DNA of 64,000 nt from Agrypnia vestita (taxonomy: Eukaryota; Arthropoda; Insecta; Trichoptera; Phryganeidae): the NCBI GenBank assembly GCA_016648135.1, contig JADDOH010000484.1:1-64000 (forward strand), in the 5' to 3' direction. The translations under genes and the position numbers were made by a program. Shown here in pieces: positions 46,262 to 57,659 of the stretch. Position 1 is the first letter of the stretch; each line of letters starts with the position of its first letter. The notes under the pieces were generated by a model. That model was not told the DNA's origin. It saw only the letters and a program-made list of their open reading frames with translations, and ran no database searches.

Positions 46262-47109
46262 GTAAGTCTTCCATATTTTAGCTCTCCATAAAATTATAAT
46301 TTATATTTTGAGCCATAATACTCGCATTATAAAATATTTGCATATGTATTTTTCTATAACGAACATAATGTTTTAATAATGTCATTTTGATATTTTTTAG
46401 GTACTTCTAACTCCATCAAAATTTATAATGAATTTTACTCGTATTTAGAATACAATTTTTATTTAGCAATGTATTCGTTAAATAATTATACTGAGCATAA
46501 ATTAATTATAAATAAAAAAAATCAATAATAAATATTTATTTTGCATAAAAAATCAGCTTACCGAAATAATATTTCACTATTTTCAAGATATGATTCCAAA
46601 AACGTTACTCTAATCTAATCTTTTATTCCTATTACATCAATGAATCGAAAAAACTTTTGAATAAATCAACCATCTTTATTAAACCTGCAATATATTTGAT
46701 TCAACTGATAAATTTATTTTACTATAAAATAAAGGCACATTTTGATTTTAAATATGTAATATTATAACATATTTGATATTGTAATATTATAACTTGATAC
46801 GTGAAATAATTGATTACATTAATGAATTCATGTTTCAAATTTCCAAAATTTAACGTGGTTAATCAAACGGGATTGGTAATCGAAGTGCCTCTGATTAAAA
46901 CCGTTTTATATTAGTATTCTAGTGGTTAATATATATTTTTCAATTAATTTTTTCTGTAAATCTTTCTAATAGATTCATACCTTTTTTCACAATATTTTTA
47001 TTTTTACATTTTCATCATTAATCATTGTCATATAAATCATTAATGATTATCTCTCTGTGAACAAAATCCTTTAATTGTGTTCTTAGAACCGACTAAAAAA
47101 AATTGTGAA

Positions 47110-47565
47110 TATTTAATGGTGTATAAAAGGAGTAAGAAAATCGAAGATAATTTTCAGGCGTATTCTTATGTATATGTATATGTTATATAATTCGGATGAA
47201 TATTTCAGGCGTATATCTTATTTACCAGCGGCGATATCCATGTAATATTTCATGGGACTTTCAAACATGGATAGCGATGGCAAAGTTGTATCAAAAATGA
47301 TAAATAATTTTCATAAAAAAAAGATACCTATATAACTTTTCAAAATTTGATACGAATATTGTTGATCTTAGCTGGAATCGGTAAATATTAAATTTTGTAA
47401 AGTGATCACTTAAGCCAGCCTTATGACAGCTCGCAAGCCCTGTTAACACCCAATAAGAATTTGCATACATATTTTCCCATACAAATAGCTTCGTATCTGT
47501 GAGACTTCTATATTTTATCGTAATTCATCCATTGTTTGTTTGAATATCGTAAAAATGTATTTTGA
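47110..47565 (+). repeat. Family Q, copy 6 (longest uninterrupted)
   Basis: It runs from TAAAAGGAGTAAGAAAATCG and TTTTCAGGCGTATTC through GTGATCACTTAAGCCAGCC and ATTTTCCCATACAAATAGCT to TCTGTGAGACTTCTATATTT. It shows the family is at least about 450 bp long. Confidence 0.75.
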
Positions 47566-48290
47566 AATCGCAATATCACAATAAAAGATATTCTCCAAAA
47601 TAAATTTATTATAATTTTCATAGAAATGTTTCACGAGTAAATCATAATTCTTTGTTCAAACAACGCTAATTTTCCAGATTCTGTTTTATTTTTATCTTGC
47701 CCAAAAGAAGCGCTTATTTAATATATTTTTGTCACCACTTTCTCCAATTTACTCCCGGGTCCCCACTAATTAAGAAGATGTTCACTTCAAGCCCCGTCAA
47801 ATATTTCCCCCCTTTCCCTTAGCGTGGTAACCGCCCTAATTAGTGACTTCGCAAACACCGGGATTAAAAGGCGGCCGTAACATTACAGCTGTGATGGGGT
47901 GGAAAATGTTACGGGACAAAAAAATTTTGATTCATAAGTGACATAAATTATAATTCGTTAATTTCCCGAAGTTTTCTGATTTTCGGAAAAGGTTTTCGAT
48001 GATTGGTTGAATGGGTATATAATATATATATATACCGTACAGGTTAACGAGATTCGAAAATAAAATATAATACGGTTATGTGCCGAAGTATCAAATTAAA
48101 TATGAAAGTTCGAATTCAATAAAATATTACTACTTGTTTTGAAAATCAATAAAAAGGATGTCTAGATTTTTAATTTTTTAAGTCGCAATGTTCCGTATTA
48201 GAATTTATCATTTGTTTTATGTGTAGTATTATTGTATTTCAATAGTGTAGTAATTCAATATTGCTCAACAAAATTCTTGAATAATGGACT
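47566..48290. other. Intron-like patch at 47740-47930, otherwise AT-rich
   Basis: CTCCCGGGTCCCCACTAATTA and GCGTGGTAACCGCCCTAATTA sit in a non-repeated GC-richer patch. A TA-repeat lies at 48019-48036. No exon is called. Confidence 0.4.
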
Positions 48291-48500
48291 TCTTTTTACT
48301 TCCTTTCTTTTAAGTCGTGGCGTCTGCTTGTCTGACGTCTGATTGATTGATTGATTGGTTGACGAAAAAACTTTGGATCAATTTGCAACCCTTTTCCCGT
48401 GATCCAATCGAACTTAAACTTTGCAAGTATACTCGTGGCGACGATCAAGAAGATCTATCAAATTTTCGTTAAAAAAATTATAATTATAGTATAATTTCGG
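48290..48500 (-). repeat. Dispersed repeat family S, copy 1
   Basis: The reverse complement shares TTTGATAGATCTTCTTGATC, GCCACGAGT and TCGATTGGATCACGGGAAAA with 62450-62640. The outer ends (ACTTCCTTTCTTTTAAGTCG against ACGAGTTAATATAAAGGGAG) are also comparable. No ORF is conserved. Confidence 0.7.
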
Positions 48501-49975
48501 ATTTTTCAAATTTTTTATGGTTTTTTCATACAAATCAGTAAGTTGTATGGAGATTCCGACGCATATGGTAGACACGATACCAGAAAATGAGGAAGGGAGC
48601 ATTTTAAAAACTTGGTTTTTACGGGTTACTATTTTTCTTTTCAGTTTTTATTTAAAGTTCACTTTTTACGCAGTCGGGTTTTTTGATTTTTTTAATAAAC
48701 TTTTTTAAATTATTTTACTTCTTGCTATATCTCTATATTTCTGGTTTGTCATATGGATAATGCTTATTTTATTAAATATAACGTTTTGCTAATTTTTGTA
48801 TTTATGATACACAAATTTTGTATTTTTTTTATCATTGCTATATATATTAAACACAAGCAATTAGTATTTATAATTGATTTTGTCTGTTTTGTAAGTTGTA
48901 TCTTCAAATTGTGAAAATATGAAATAAAATAAAAATTAAGAAGAATAATCAACCTATTCTTTTTAATTCTATCGGTACATCTTGAAATGATACCTAAAAA
49001 TAAATTTATTTTAAGGTTTTATCTAGAGTAATTTTGATCTTGATTTTGTTACATAGTCATTATTTTTTTTAGTTTTTATATGTACCTAACCTTACGAAAA
49101 AATGACAATAGTTTATCGTGGTACATCATAATCACTGAGCGATCTTCGTAAAGCGTAAAATATTCCCAATAAAGGCACATATTTCAATTAATGAGAATGA
49201 ACCCTCTCAATGAACACCTATCGAATACACCGTGGGCATGGCGTACTTTGTGTACTCCCTTATTTTATGCACTGGGATTTTCGGAGCTTTTGTTTGGGAA
49301 ATATAAGCCCCTATGTAATTGGGTAAAGTTTCCATGGATATGAAAGCTTGACCATGCGACTTAATAAGCACTGATAATACGAATATATTTTAGTATTTCT
49401 GTTAATGTACATACGTACATAGACGTACATCTTATTACTTTCAAAGATTGTGAATTAGTAAAAAAATAATATGAATTAATTTTTTTAATGTATATTTCTA
49501 AATACAGGAGCACATATTTAACCTCTGCGTGCGCGCTATATTTAATTTTACGATAAATTTTATTGTTAATTTATTAATCTTTTTTGGATAAGCAACTATG
49601 TCATGATTAAATCCTTTTTTATAAACAATGTTTATTTTTTAAAATAGTTTTAAAAATTATTTTAACATATTCTGGGTGAAGATTTTTGTAATTTCTGTTG
49701 ATTGCAATTATGTCAATATAAGTACACCAGTTACTGTTTATGAATATCATTGCTCTTATATCAATATGCCCGAGTCCCGAATAACTTTTTCTTTGTTAAA
49801 AATGAGGCAAACCAAGCCATTTCCTTGTCTTACTCCGTGGAGCACTCACACAGATCCCTGCTCACCCTAATACTATACATTACTGTGGACATTACATTAT
49901 AATTATTACTACTAGATTACCAGTAGGCCAATAAATCGTGAATAAAAAAGTTTAAATAAGTATATAATAAACATG
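48501..49975. other. AT-rich spacer; intron-like patch at 49130-49330
   Basis: Nothing recognised beyond the GC-richer non-repetitive patch (ACACCGTGGGCATGGCGTAC). Confidence 0.4.
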
Positions 49976-50229
49976 TCATGATGAAATTACGAGAAAATGC
50001 AAGGAAAGATTGCCGAAAGTTGGGGCCATGGAAGAAGGAGAACAGTGAAGTAGGACCCACCACAGACTCAGGGCCATTCTATGTATCCATGCTCTCGTAT
50101 CGACCCTACACTTTCGCCACCCAGTTTGGATGCAACCATGACGAAGCAAAAGCACTCGTGCGACACGGCGAGGAAACTGCACTAACCACTTCACTGTCTC
50201 TGGGGTGCGTTAAGAAAACAATTTATTAA
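49976..50229. other. Unidentified GC-richer segment open on both strands
   Basis: An 83-codon plus frame (49978-50229; includes GPWKKENSEVGPTTDSGPFY) and a 72-codon minus frame overlap. I recognise neither. Balanced composition and the sharp AT-rich borders suggest a processed or mobile fragment directly upstream of a LINE remnant. There is no splice evidence. Confidence 0.25.
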
Positions 50230-50329
50230 AAGAAAATAGCAATACATAAAAATAAAATCACAACTTAAAAACGAAATGTAATCAAAAGTAGAGAAATATA
50301 GAGAAAAGAAAATAACAAAGCTTAAATAT

Positions 50330-50650
50330 CAGTTGTTGTAGCCGGGGCTCGTGATCGAGGATCCCCTCGCCATTTTGACTTAGTTGATGTTTCTGCGCCT
50401 CTCATGAGCTTTGCGATGGGAAAATAGCCCTATTCAAGAGGCGCACTCTCTCCCGCATATTTCATATAGGAAGGAGTCAGGTTGCATTGGTCGGTCCCGT
50501 TGACGCATGGTTGCGGCTCGTTGCTCATTTTTTAATCGTCTGGCCGCCGCATCACCATCAGCCCGAGAGCAAACTCTCCTCCAGCTCACATGATCTTGTG
50601 CTAGCTGCTCCCAGTTCTTAGATGCTTCACATAGGCTCAGCGATTCGAAA
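50330..50650 (-). pseudogene. LINE C-terminus with decayed C2H2-type motif
   Basis: The minus-strand frame encodes ASKNWEQLAQDHVSWRRVC, then RRLKNEQRAATMRQRD, then SFLYEICGRECAS, a stop, and IGLFSHRKAHERR. 'W..LA.DR..WR' followed by 'Y.C..CGR.C.SRIGL.SH.R.H' is the C-terminal tail of a group of insect and mollusc LINE proteins. Here the stop occupies the usual R position, so the copy is dead. Confidence 0.8.
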
Positions 50651-51769
50651 TATTAGTAAACTAAGATAAAACAAAATATAAAGGATACAACGAAATTGTA
50701 TATCATGAAAAATTAAAAATGTAATAAAAAATAAAATAAAAGTATGTTTATACACATAAGTATTCATAAAGGATGGTTGCACCGTGGTTACAGCTTTGTA
50801 AAGAAAATTTACAGAAAATGCAAACACTCCCAACTGGAAATAAAAGGACACAAACACGCAAAGGACTTGCACACGCAAAAAGAAAGGAGAAGGAAAACAT
50901 AATGACTAAAAATCTAAAAAAAATGAATTGGCCCTAGAGCTATTTCGGGCTGCAGTAAATAAATTAATGATAGCCAACATGGTGGACAATTTCCATTTAA
51001 AGAAGAAGAAGATGAAATTACACAAGAATATAAAATTCAACAGTTTTAATTTTTATGGCAAATTTCATACCGGTAAAAAAATACATGAAAAAAAAACGCG
51101 AGTTACGTTATATTTTAATGAACGTAATTTTTATATTTAGATTTTTTCCTTACTTAATTAAATCTGTGTATTATTTTCGCTACGTATTTTTATAATGTTT
51201 AATTTAATTACGCGACTTAAAATACATAAATTAGCCAACTTAACACCTACATTAAAATATCGAAATTATAAACGAATATTTAAAGCTCCAAATTAAAACC
51301 ATTTGAAGAAGGCCGTAATTTATTTTACCCTCTTGCAGAATAAACATTGACTTATTTCAGTATTCATTATTTACCCTTAATAATCTTTATGATTCTTTGA
51401 TACACAGAGCAGTGCACGAATGTCCTTTTTGGTCGTGATTTGCCCACACGTATTGTAAATATTTGCGGAGAGAATTATCCGAGATTCTTCTAAAGTTTGT
51501 TTAGGAGTTTTCCTTTGCTGTTTGTCATTTTACGCGGTCTTTTCGTCTGAATACGGAATAGAATCAGAGTTTTTCGGAAAGAGACGGGTCTTTGACCTCT
51601 TCAAAAATACGTTTTATTCTTTATTTCCGATGTCACTGGATACTACGCATTCAAATAGTAATCGGAACAAAAATATATCAATTTGGTCTTCAAAACATAC
51701 GCATAGTGAAGATTAGCATCACAATATTGACACGACATTCAATAAATCGATGAAAATTGCACATTATCG
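50651..51769. other. AT-rich spacer, no gene seen
   Basis: GC-richer piece at 51410-51620 (TGTCCTTTTTGGTCGTGATTTG) is unrecognised. Confidence 0.4.
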
Positions 51770-52672
51770 CCAAATCTCGAACGTTCTGGAATTGTCTGGA
51801 AGAAACTCACATGCACTAAAATTCGCCAGAAGTTTCTAGAACTCGAGCGGTTATAGATTATGCTGAAACGCGTACCGCACAACTGGCAATACGTTGAGTT
51901 GTTTTTGATATCGAAGCAATGACATAGAAGTGAAACCAACGGTGTGCGAATTATAATGCGAATTATTAGTGGCCAACGGAATTTAAATTTTTTTTTTTAT
52001 TTATTTTATTTGGTAAATGTACAAACTTAAGAGTGTATTCAATATATGTAATATAATTAATAAACATTTATATTACACGCTTACCCACTTTTAAATGAGA
52101 ATTTATTCTCGAGTTTAAAAGTGGGGGCATTGTCATATATGTATATATCTATTGTTAATGTAATCGTTAGTGAAAGACATTAGATTATTACAATTTCAAC
52201 AACAACAACAACAACAAAAAAGGAGAGTTTAAATAAGTAAGATATGGACAAAGAAACACTAGATTAGTTATAAAAATTAAGACATTAAATTAAGAAAGTA
52301 AGTAAGATATAAACAATACAAGAAGACAAAAATGTAAGACATTAGATTAAGTAAATAAGATATACACAAGGAAACCTTAAATTAAGTTATAAAAATTAAT
52401 TGAGAGGTAATTAAGATAATATGGAATGAATTAAGAGAATACCTACTGGCGTTCGACAGTGATAAGACACAGCGTAATATGTGTGAACAGACATGCAAAT
52501 ATTCTGAATGACGGGTATAAAGTGTTCTACAAACGAGTGATTAGAGCGAATTTGTTTGTGAACTGAAGAACAGGGCTCCAGTTAAATCTGTATCCAGTGA
52601 CTTTGTGCATAAAATAAACAATAATTAATATCAAATGTTTCATTTATCTCCCACTACCGTGATGCTGTGATT
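51770..52672 (+). mobile_element. HSE-bearing LTR element remnant, copy 5 with 3' LTR
   Basis: The 3' LTR runs from TGTCATATATG (about 52131) to CATTTATCTCCCACTACC (about 52672). A polypurine-like AAAAGTGGGGG lies directly upstream of its TGTCAT start. AAGAACAGGGCTCCAGTTAA and TCCAGTGACTTTGTGCAT match the 22- and 44.8-kb copies. Upstream at 51779-51800 are cGAAcgTTCtgGAAttGTCtgGAAg and at 51829-51842 aGAAgtTTCtaGAAc, presumably from the 5' LTR of the same or a nested copy. No gag or pol ORF is left between. Confidence 0.55.
52084..52125. repeat. Hairpin immediately upstream of the LTR start
   Basis: CCCACTTTTAAA pairs with TTTAAAAGTGGG, and inside it GAGAAT pairs with ATTCTC. The 3' arm is also the polypurine-like tract. 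Confidence 0.85.
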
Positions 52673-52790
52673 ATATTAATACTTTAGCTCTCCATTTTTT
52701 CTATTAGTATCACAATATTAATATTTTAGCTGGCCATTTTTTTGATTAGTATCACTTTATTAATATTTTAGCTGGTCCCCGACTATTGGA
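52672..52790 (+). repeat. About 50-bp tandem repeat after the LTR
   Basis: ATTAATA(C/T)TTTAGCT followed by CCATTTTTT and ATTAGTATCAC occurs three times (about 52674-52770), the last ending TAGCTGGTCCCCGAC. Confidence 0.7.
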
Positions 52791-53644
52791 TCACTAGGCA
52801 AATATCTTAACTAACCTAGAAAACATGTGCGCATCACATAATTATACCAAAACTACAATTAAATAATCAGACATTTATGAATATTTGTATACAGCCCTAA
52901 ACATACAATGAAGGATTTTCTCCGATACTGGTCGACATCTAAAGATAAAGAAGTATCGGTGGCTAAAAACAAAGTTTCTAGAAGCTTAATAGTTAAAACG
53001 CTTAGCCAAACGCTCCGGACTTTAAAAATGTCTATAAATACGTCAAGTTCAATGACTCCAGTTTTATCATAATAGGTCTCATGGCCATATTGTCAGCGCA
53101 TTCATAATTTATAATATAATATAATATAGAAATAAAAACATGTACAATGAATATCATCAAAGCACTTACACTATAAACGGCAAATTCTATGATTTTTTTG
53201 GGCAAACATGTGAATTTTTGCTGGAGAGAAATTCGCAGAGAAAATATTGCAAGCAGAGATATCAGTCAATCTTTTTTTGAAGATAACTGTATCGAAACTT
53301 TGACATATTTAAGCACAAAAAAGAAGATAAATCGATAAATATGTCGGTGTTTACGGACCAACACAACGAAACAATGTACCTCGTACGCACGGCATACACA
53401 TATTAATTCGATTGTCTTTTTTTAAATAGAAAGAGTCTACTACTACATAAAATCGTTGTAATTATCTTTTATATTTATTTCTGTAATCTTATAATAAATT
53501 AGTTTTAAGATTTATTTAATTTTCCATTTATGTTATCATTTTTAGCTACACATATTTACAAAATATTTATTTATGTACATTATTTTGTTAAAGGTACTTT
53601 GTTCTGTATAGGAATTGAATGAACTAAATAAAATAATATAATAA

Positions 53645-54005
53645 ATAAAAATCTACTTAGTTTTCACCACTTTTATACTGAACATATCAACATGTTTCAG
53701 AGCCCATGGCCCCTCCGTCAGGATACAATTGTATACTAACAAAATTAATATTTGTATAGAGAACAGACAGACAGACAGACAGACAGACATTGAGTTTTAT
53801 AGGTATAGATATAACTTTTTTAATACTTTGTTGAATTTAATTTTGTTAGTATACAATTTTATCCTGACGACGGGCCACGGGGTCTGAAATTTGATATTTT
53901 CAATATAAAAGTGGAGTAAACTAAGTTTATTTTTATTAATTATATTAATAATGTCACCGCAAAATTATTTTGCTTTTTTTGAAGAATAAGCAAATAAAAT
54001 AAGCT
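53645..54005. mobile_element. Foldback element, family F3, copy 1
   Basis: The left arm (53650-53745: CATGTTTCAGAGCCCATGGC...CGTCAGGATACAATTGTATA) is inverted at 53840-53940 (TATACAATTTTATCCTGACG...CTGAAATTTGATATTTTC). A (GACA)7 run (53763-53788) lies in the loop. Beyond the right arm TATTAATAATGTCACCGCAA and TTATTTTGCTT are shared with the 57.7-kb copy. The inverted strand carries CTGACGA-stem-GAAA, hammerhead-like. Confidence 0.8.
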
Positions 54006-54221
54006 TAAATAATTATTACTGATACATAATTCAACATTAAAAATTTGTGTCGAAAAAATTGCTAAGTATTTTTCCCTTACTGAGCGCGCATTAGTATTCT
54101 CCTCTTAGAGGGTACCTTGGTTGAGTTATACAGCTAGACTTGGTAAAATTCGTAAAAAGGGATGGACATTATTGGATAATCCTGTGTAACAAGAAACTGA
54201 ACAAATGACGGCCTCTTTTAG

Positions 54222-54289
54222 GGTCACCGAGGAAGCAATTTACAAACACTTTGGATGCCGAATTCGTTGGAACGTGTATCTGTGAATAG
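54222..54289 (+). CDS. Weak candidate exon, 68 nt
   Basis: Acceptor GCCTCTTTTAG|GG and donor AATAG|GTAAGTC bound a segment with one fully open frame (GHRGSNLQTLWMPNSLERVS...). In another frame it would end in a stop just before the donor (TNTLDAEFVGTCICE). The protein is unrecognised. The donor is strong, the acceptor moderate. Confidence 0.2.
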
Positions 54290-55145
54290 GTAAGTCACAT
54301 ACACATGTATACATGTAGCTGCTAACCCTACCCTCACCTCTTCAAGAAAAGTTCCAGCTCCACGTGAAATATGAAGATCCAACCTGTTTTGAATTCTGAA
54401 CGAATTTTTCAGATTTCTCCAATGGAAGAATGCGATGAGAAATTCGAGATTTGCAGATGGTATGCATTATAAGGGAATGTTTCTCCTCCCCTATTGCGGG
54501 GTGGGAAACGGGGTGCGGGAAGAGAGGGTTACAGTTTAATCCCACTACGCATGGATATATTTATGTACATAAATAAAACTTATACAACGTGGTTGTTTAT
54601 TTATGGTAAACAAATATAAAAAAAAAATATCAGTATCTGAACCTTAAAAAAAATTAAAGGCTAGATGAATTTGAATAAGGCTTAACTGGGTTGACTGGGT
54701 TGATTAAATAACAAATGAAGAAATACAATGTGGTGAGAATAAGTCAAGATAACATAACTATTATTAAACGTAGAAAAATGCACATTTTGCATGCATTTTC
54801 CCCAATGACAAACGTGATATTATACAACATATTAGACAGGGTAATTTTCATTTTTTGGGTTTTTTCTTTGTAACCTCAAATTACATTGGAAAAATCAACA
54901 CGCAGCAGTATGATCGCCAACTCTTGAAAGAAGATGGTACCTACATGAAAACGAAGAATAATATCTCAATTTTCTTTTTTTCTCTCAAAGATTCTTCCTG
55001 ATAATTAGGCAACCCGTTTTATTTTAATTATATTTTGTTTTTCTTCTGCCCTTCACGAACTCATAACAAAATTTTTGTTAATCGTACATTAATGCGAACG
55101 CAGCTATGCAATGAGATGAAAGAGAAGAAGGATGGAGTTACTCAC

Positions 55146-55195
55146 CGGATTCCGATGATTCTCCCAGTCTCCCGTCGCTTCCTGGTTCTTGTGGA
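55146..55195 (-). CDS. Weak candidate exon, 50 nt
   Basis: On the minus strand TACAG|TCCACAAGAACC...GGAATCCG|GTGAGTAAC has a strong donor but a purine-rich, poor acceptor. All three frames are open, for example PQEPGSDGRLGESSES, so reading frame gives no discrimination. It lies on the same strand as, and 3' of, the better candidate at 56453. Confidence 0.2.
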
Positions 55196-56452
55196 CTGTA
55201 TTTATTATTGTTTCCTCGCTACAAGTACATGCACTAATTGTAGAAACTATTTCACTATAGAGTTGCGAAAACTTTTATAAGTGGCGGCAAGAATTACACA
55301 ACCGGCCCTGCGACTCATTTTGCCCAACGACGAGAAGAGAGAACTGTTTTGCCTACGGTTTTCTGGTGAGGGGGCGGGGAGTGGGACAACACAGAAGAAC
55401 ATAAATTTTTTAAAGTATTATTTGGTTCCCAACATACATTTATACCAAAATTAATTATTAATGACGAAGCATAATAATAAAATAATAATGTATTAATGAT
55501 AAAAATAATTGTTAAATTTTATAGACATCTTTATATGTAGTGTAAAAAGGATTTTTCATTCGTTTATGTTTCCATGTTGTGTCTGAAAAAATGGTATCGT
55601 AAGTACGGCTAATTTTTAAGTGAATTAAAATGGTGGAGATCACACATTAGATGACCTAAATGATCAATTTAGACCTACTGTAAGGCGGTCTACACACACA
55701 AAAACACAAATACATACCACCAAATATATAGATGGAGAGAGAGCTGGACGTCCTCGTCACAAGACCAGAACTGACCTGTCAACACAGATCTAGGTTCTAA
55801 CAAAAGAAGAAGAAGAGGAATATCAGAAGTAACACAATTGCACATAACAAAGATAGATAAGGATCCATGTTTGTTCTGTGCAATTATGAGAGCAGGGCTT
55901 ATCTAAGATGCGAATCATTGATTTCCTCCATGATTTTTCACCAGCGTACGGCTAGCAAATAGTGCATTGTCGACCATCTTGAATCAAGTATCAGTCATAA
56001 AATGCTCGATTCAAAATCTAAAGAATGATAGGTTATTGAATTTAAAATTAGACCTGTTTATTGATTCGTCGCATCATATTTCTACGATGTTGCGGCAAAA
56101 TGGAACGAAAAGCTAAGCATTGGTATATATCAAGGATCTAATCTGATTGCAAACATGCAGTACTACACCCCGAGGGACATAACCCGACTTACATTTCCTA
56201 ACTTCCTCTTCCCTTCAAACTACAAGATAATTTACGCGATTCGTTTCGTGTGATTTATACTAATATATTTTTCTGTATAATATACGGTGATTCTGCAATA
56301 AAAAAATATTAATCATATTATATAATTACTACTTTATCTTTTCAATTTCTTGGTATACAGTTTTCAAAGAACCTGGTATCTCATATCCATTGTGTGAAAA
56401 TTTATTCCCCGTGATTTTTCGACTTATGCTAAAATAAATATAATGAACTAAC

Positions 56453-56542
56453 CTTTGGTAACGTAAAAACGATTTCTTCTTTGTCGATTAGTAGCCCACC
56501 ATCCAATAAACTCTCATCCAATCCCATAAACTGGGGGTCGAG
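56453..56542 (-). CDS. Candidate internal exon, 90 nt, unidentified protein
   Basis: On the minus strand the segment is preceded by a good polypyrimidine acceptor (TTTTTCTTTCCACAG) and followed by the donor AAG|GTTAGTT. It is exactly 30 codons long and symmetric (phase 0-0). It is open only in phase 0, which reads LDPQFMGLDESLLDGG then LLIDKEEIVFTLPK; both other frames have stops. The acidic, hydrophobic-patterned peptide and the codon-like composition are unlike the AT-rich flanks and make a real exon likely. I cannot name the protein. Neighbouring exons on this strand are presumably kilobases away, so this window would cut through large introns. Confidence 0.55.
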
Positions 56543-56671
56543 CTGTGGAAAGAAAAATCATTTTCATTTTGTATTGTGTGACTTCAATTTACTCTGCCTG
56601 AGACGTCAATACGAAAATATATTTTGTTTATTTTAGGCATTTTATCACAAACTGATATATATGTTTATGTT

Positions 56672-56745
56672 TATGTTTATTAATATAGCGTCATTTTTGC
56701 GTAAGAGACGCTTCAAGGGCGCTTTATAGGTGCGACATCCTGAAA
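56672..56745 (-). repeat. CR1/L2-like LINE 3'-UTR fragment
   Basis: TATAGCGTCATTTTTGCGTA...CTTCAAGGGCGCTTTATAGG is collinear with 28155-28215 of the LINE at 28.1 kb. Confidence 0.7.
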
Positions 56746-57142
56746 AAATGAGTTTTTAGGCTCTTCTGTAACATAACTGTAACATTTGTACCACTTAAAA
56801 AACAAATATTGATAATTGAACTAAATCATTATGTCAAAAATTATATTTATCATCTCTCTAAATATTGATTATTGTATTAATATACATTAACTATAACCAA
56901 AAAATAAAAATTAACTATCACAATCATGCCAAATAAGTATAACTTCCACCGCGAGTACATGATTCTTCAATTATTAATATTTTTATTAGCAGTACTTACA
57001 TTAAGGGCACTTGAAATTTTCATTATTTATCAGTGTCACCCAGCACTTAACAACTTATTGCATCCTTCATTTCTAGTTGAAGAAACATATTATTAAACCA
57101 GCAATGTCGTTATTTTGAACAATCCAAAGAGCGATTTTCTAG

Positions 57143-57553
57143 TCACAAAGCGTAACGGACAAACATATCCTGGCAGAGGATCCCCTTACGAAATAAGGAT
57201 ATGACGTGTACACAAATATATCGGAATCCATTTGATAACAAATGATAGTACTTTATTCCGTAGAAACACATTCGTAGTAATATTATGTTGATGACGTAAT
57301 AAAGAGAGAAAAATAAATTCCGGCGAGGAAAGAGCTGACCACTCGTACGCTGCAGTCCGTACGTGATTTTTATTTCATTGGCCAGTCGTAAAAAAGTCGA
57401 GAGCATTATTATTAAGGGAAGGGGGTGATTTATGTCCCCCAATAAATATTTTACCCTCGATTGAAAAATTGGTTTTATTTGTGTTAAAATTGGATGTTTT
57501 GACGACGTGACTTTATTAACGTAGTTTTCAAGAGTAGTTACACTGCATAACAC
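57143..57553 (-). other. Longest otherwise unexplained ORF (136 codons), probably non-coding
   Basis: No recognisable motif. The amino-acid make-up (rich in L, I, Y, F, S) is what AT-rich random sequence gives. A GC-richer stretch (57330-57440) inside it, with AAGGGAAGGGGGTGA, may be conserved non-coding DNA. Confidence 0.3.
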
Positions 57554-57659
57554 AGTACCTGCTCGAATAAGCAGCTGTTTTTATAATTTTGAGAGTATAA
57601 TAGGCATATTTAAGGAAATAAAGAGCAGATGAGCAATTATTTAATATCATTAATAAAAA

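Larger units (their letters stand above)
54006..56452. other. Low-repeat, intron-like stretch
   Basis: Several GC-richer patches (54060-54540, 55030-55390, 56050-56250) are unique in the window. Candidate exons at 54222-54289 (+) and 55146-55195 (-) are listed separately. A (ACA)-rich piece lies near 55690-55710. Confidence 0.4.

Noticed and set aside
57001..57090. Minus-strand exon before the GTAAGTACT donor at 57006
   Set aside because: All three frames contain stops shortly upstream.
57143..57553. 136-codon ORF as a gene
   Set aside because: No motif, no promoter or splice support, composition expected by chance; kept only as a note.
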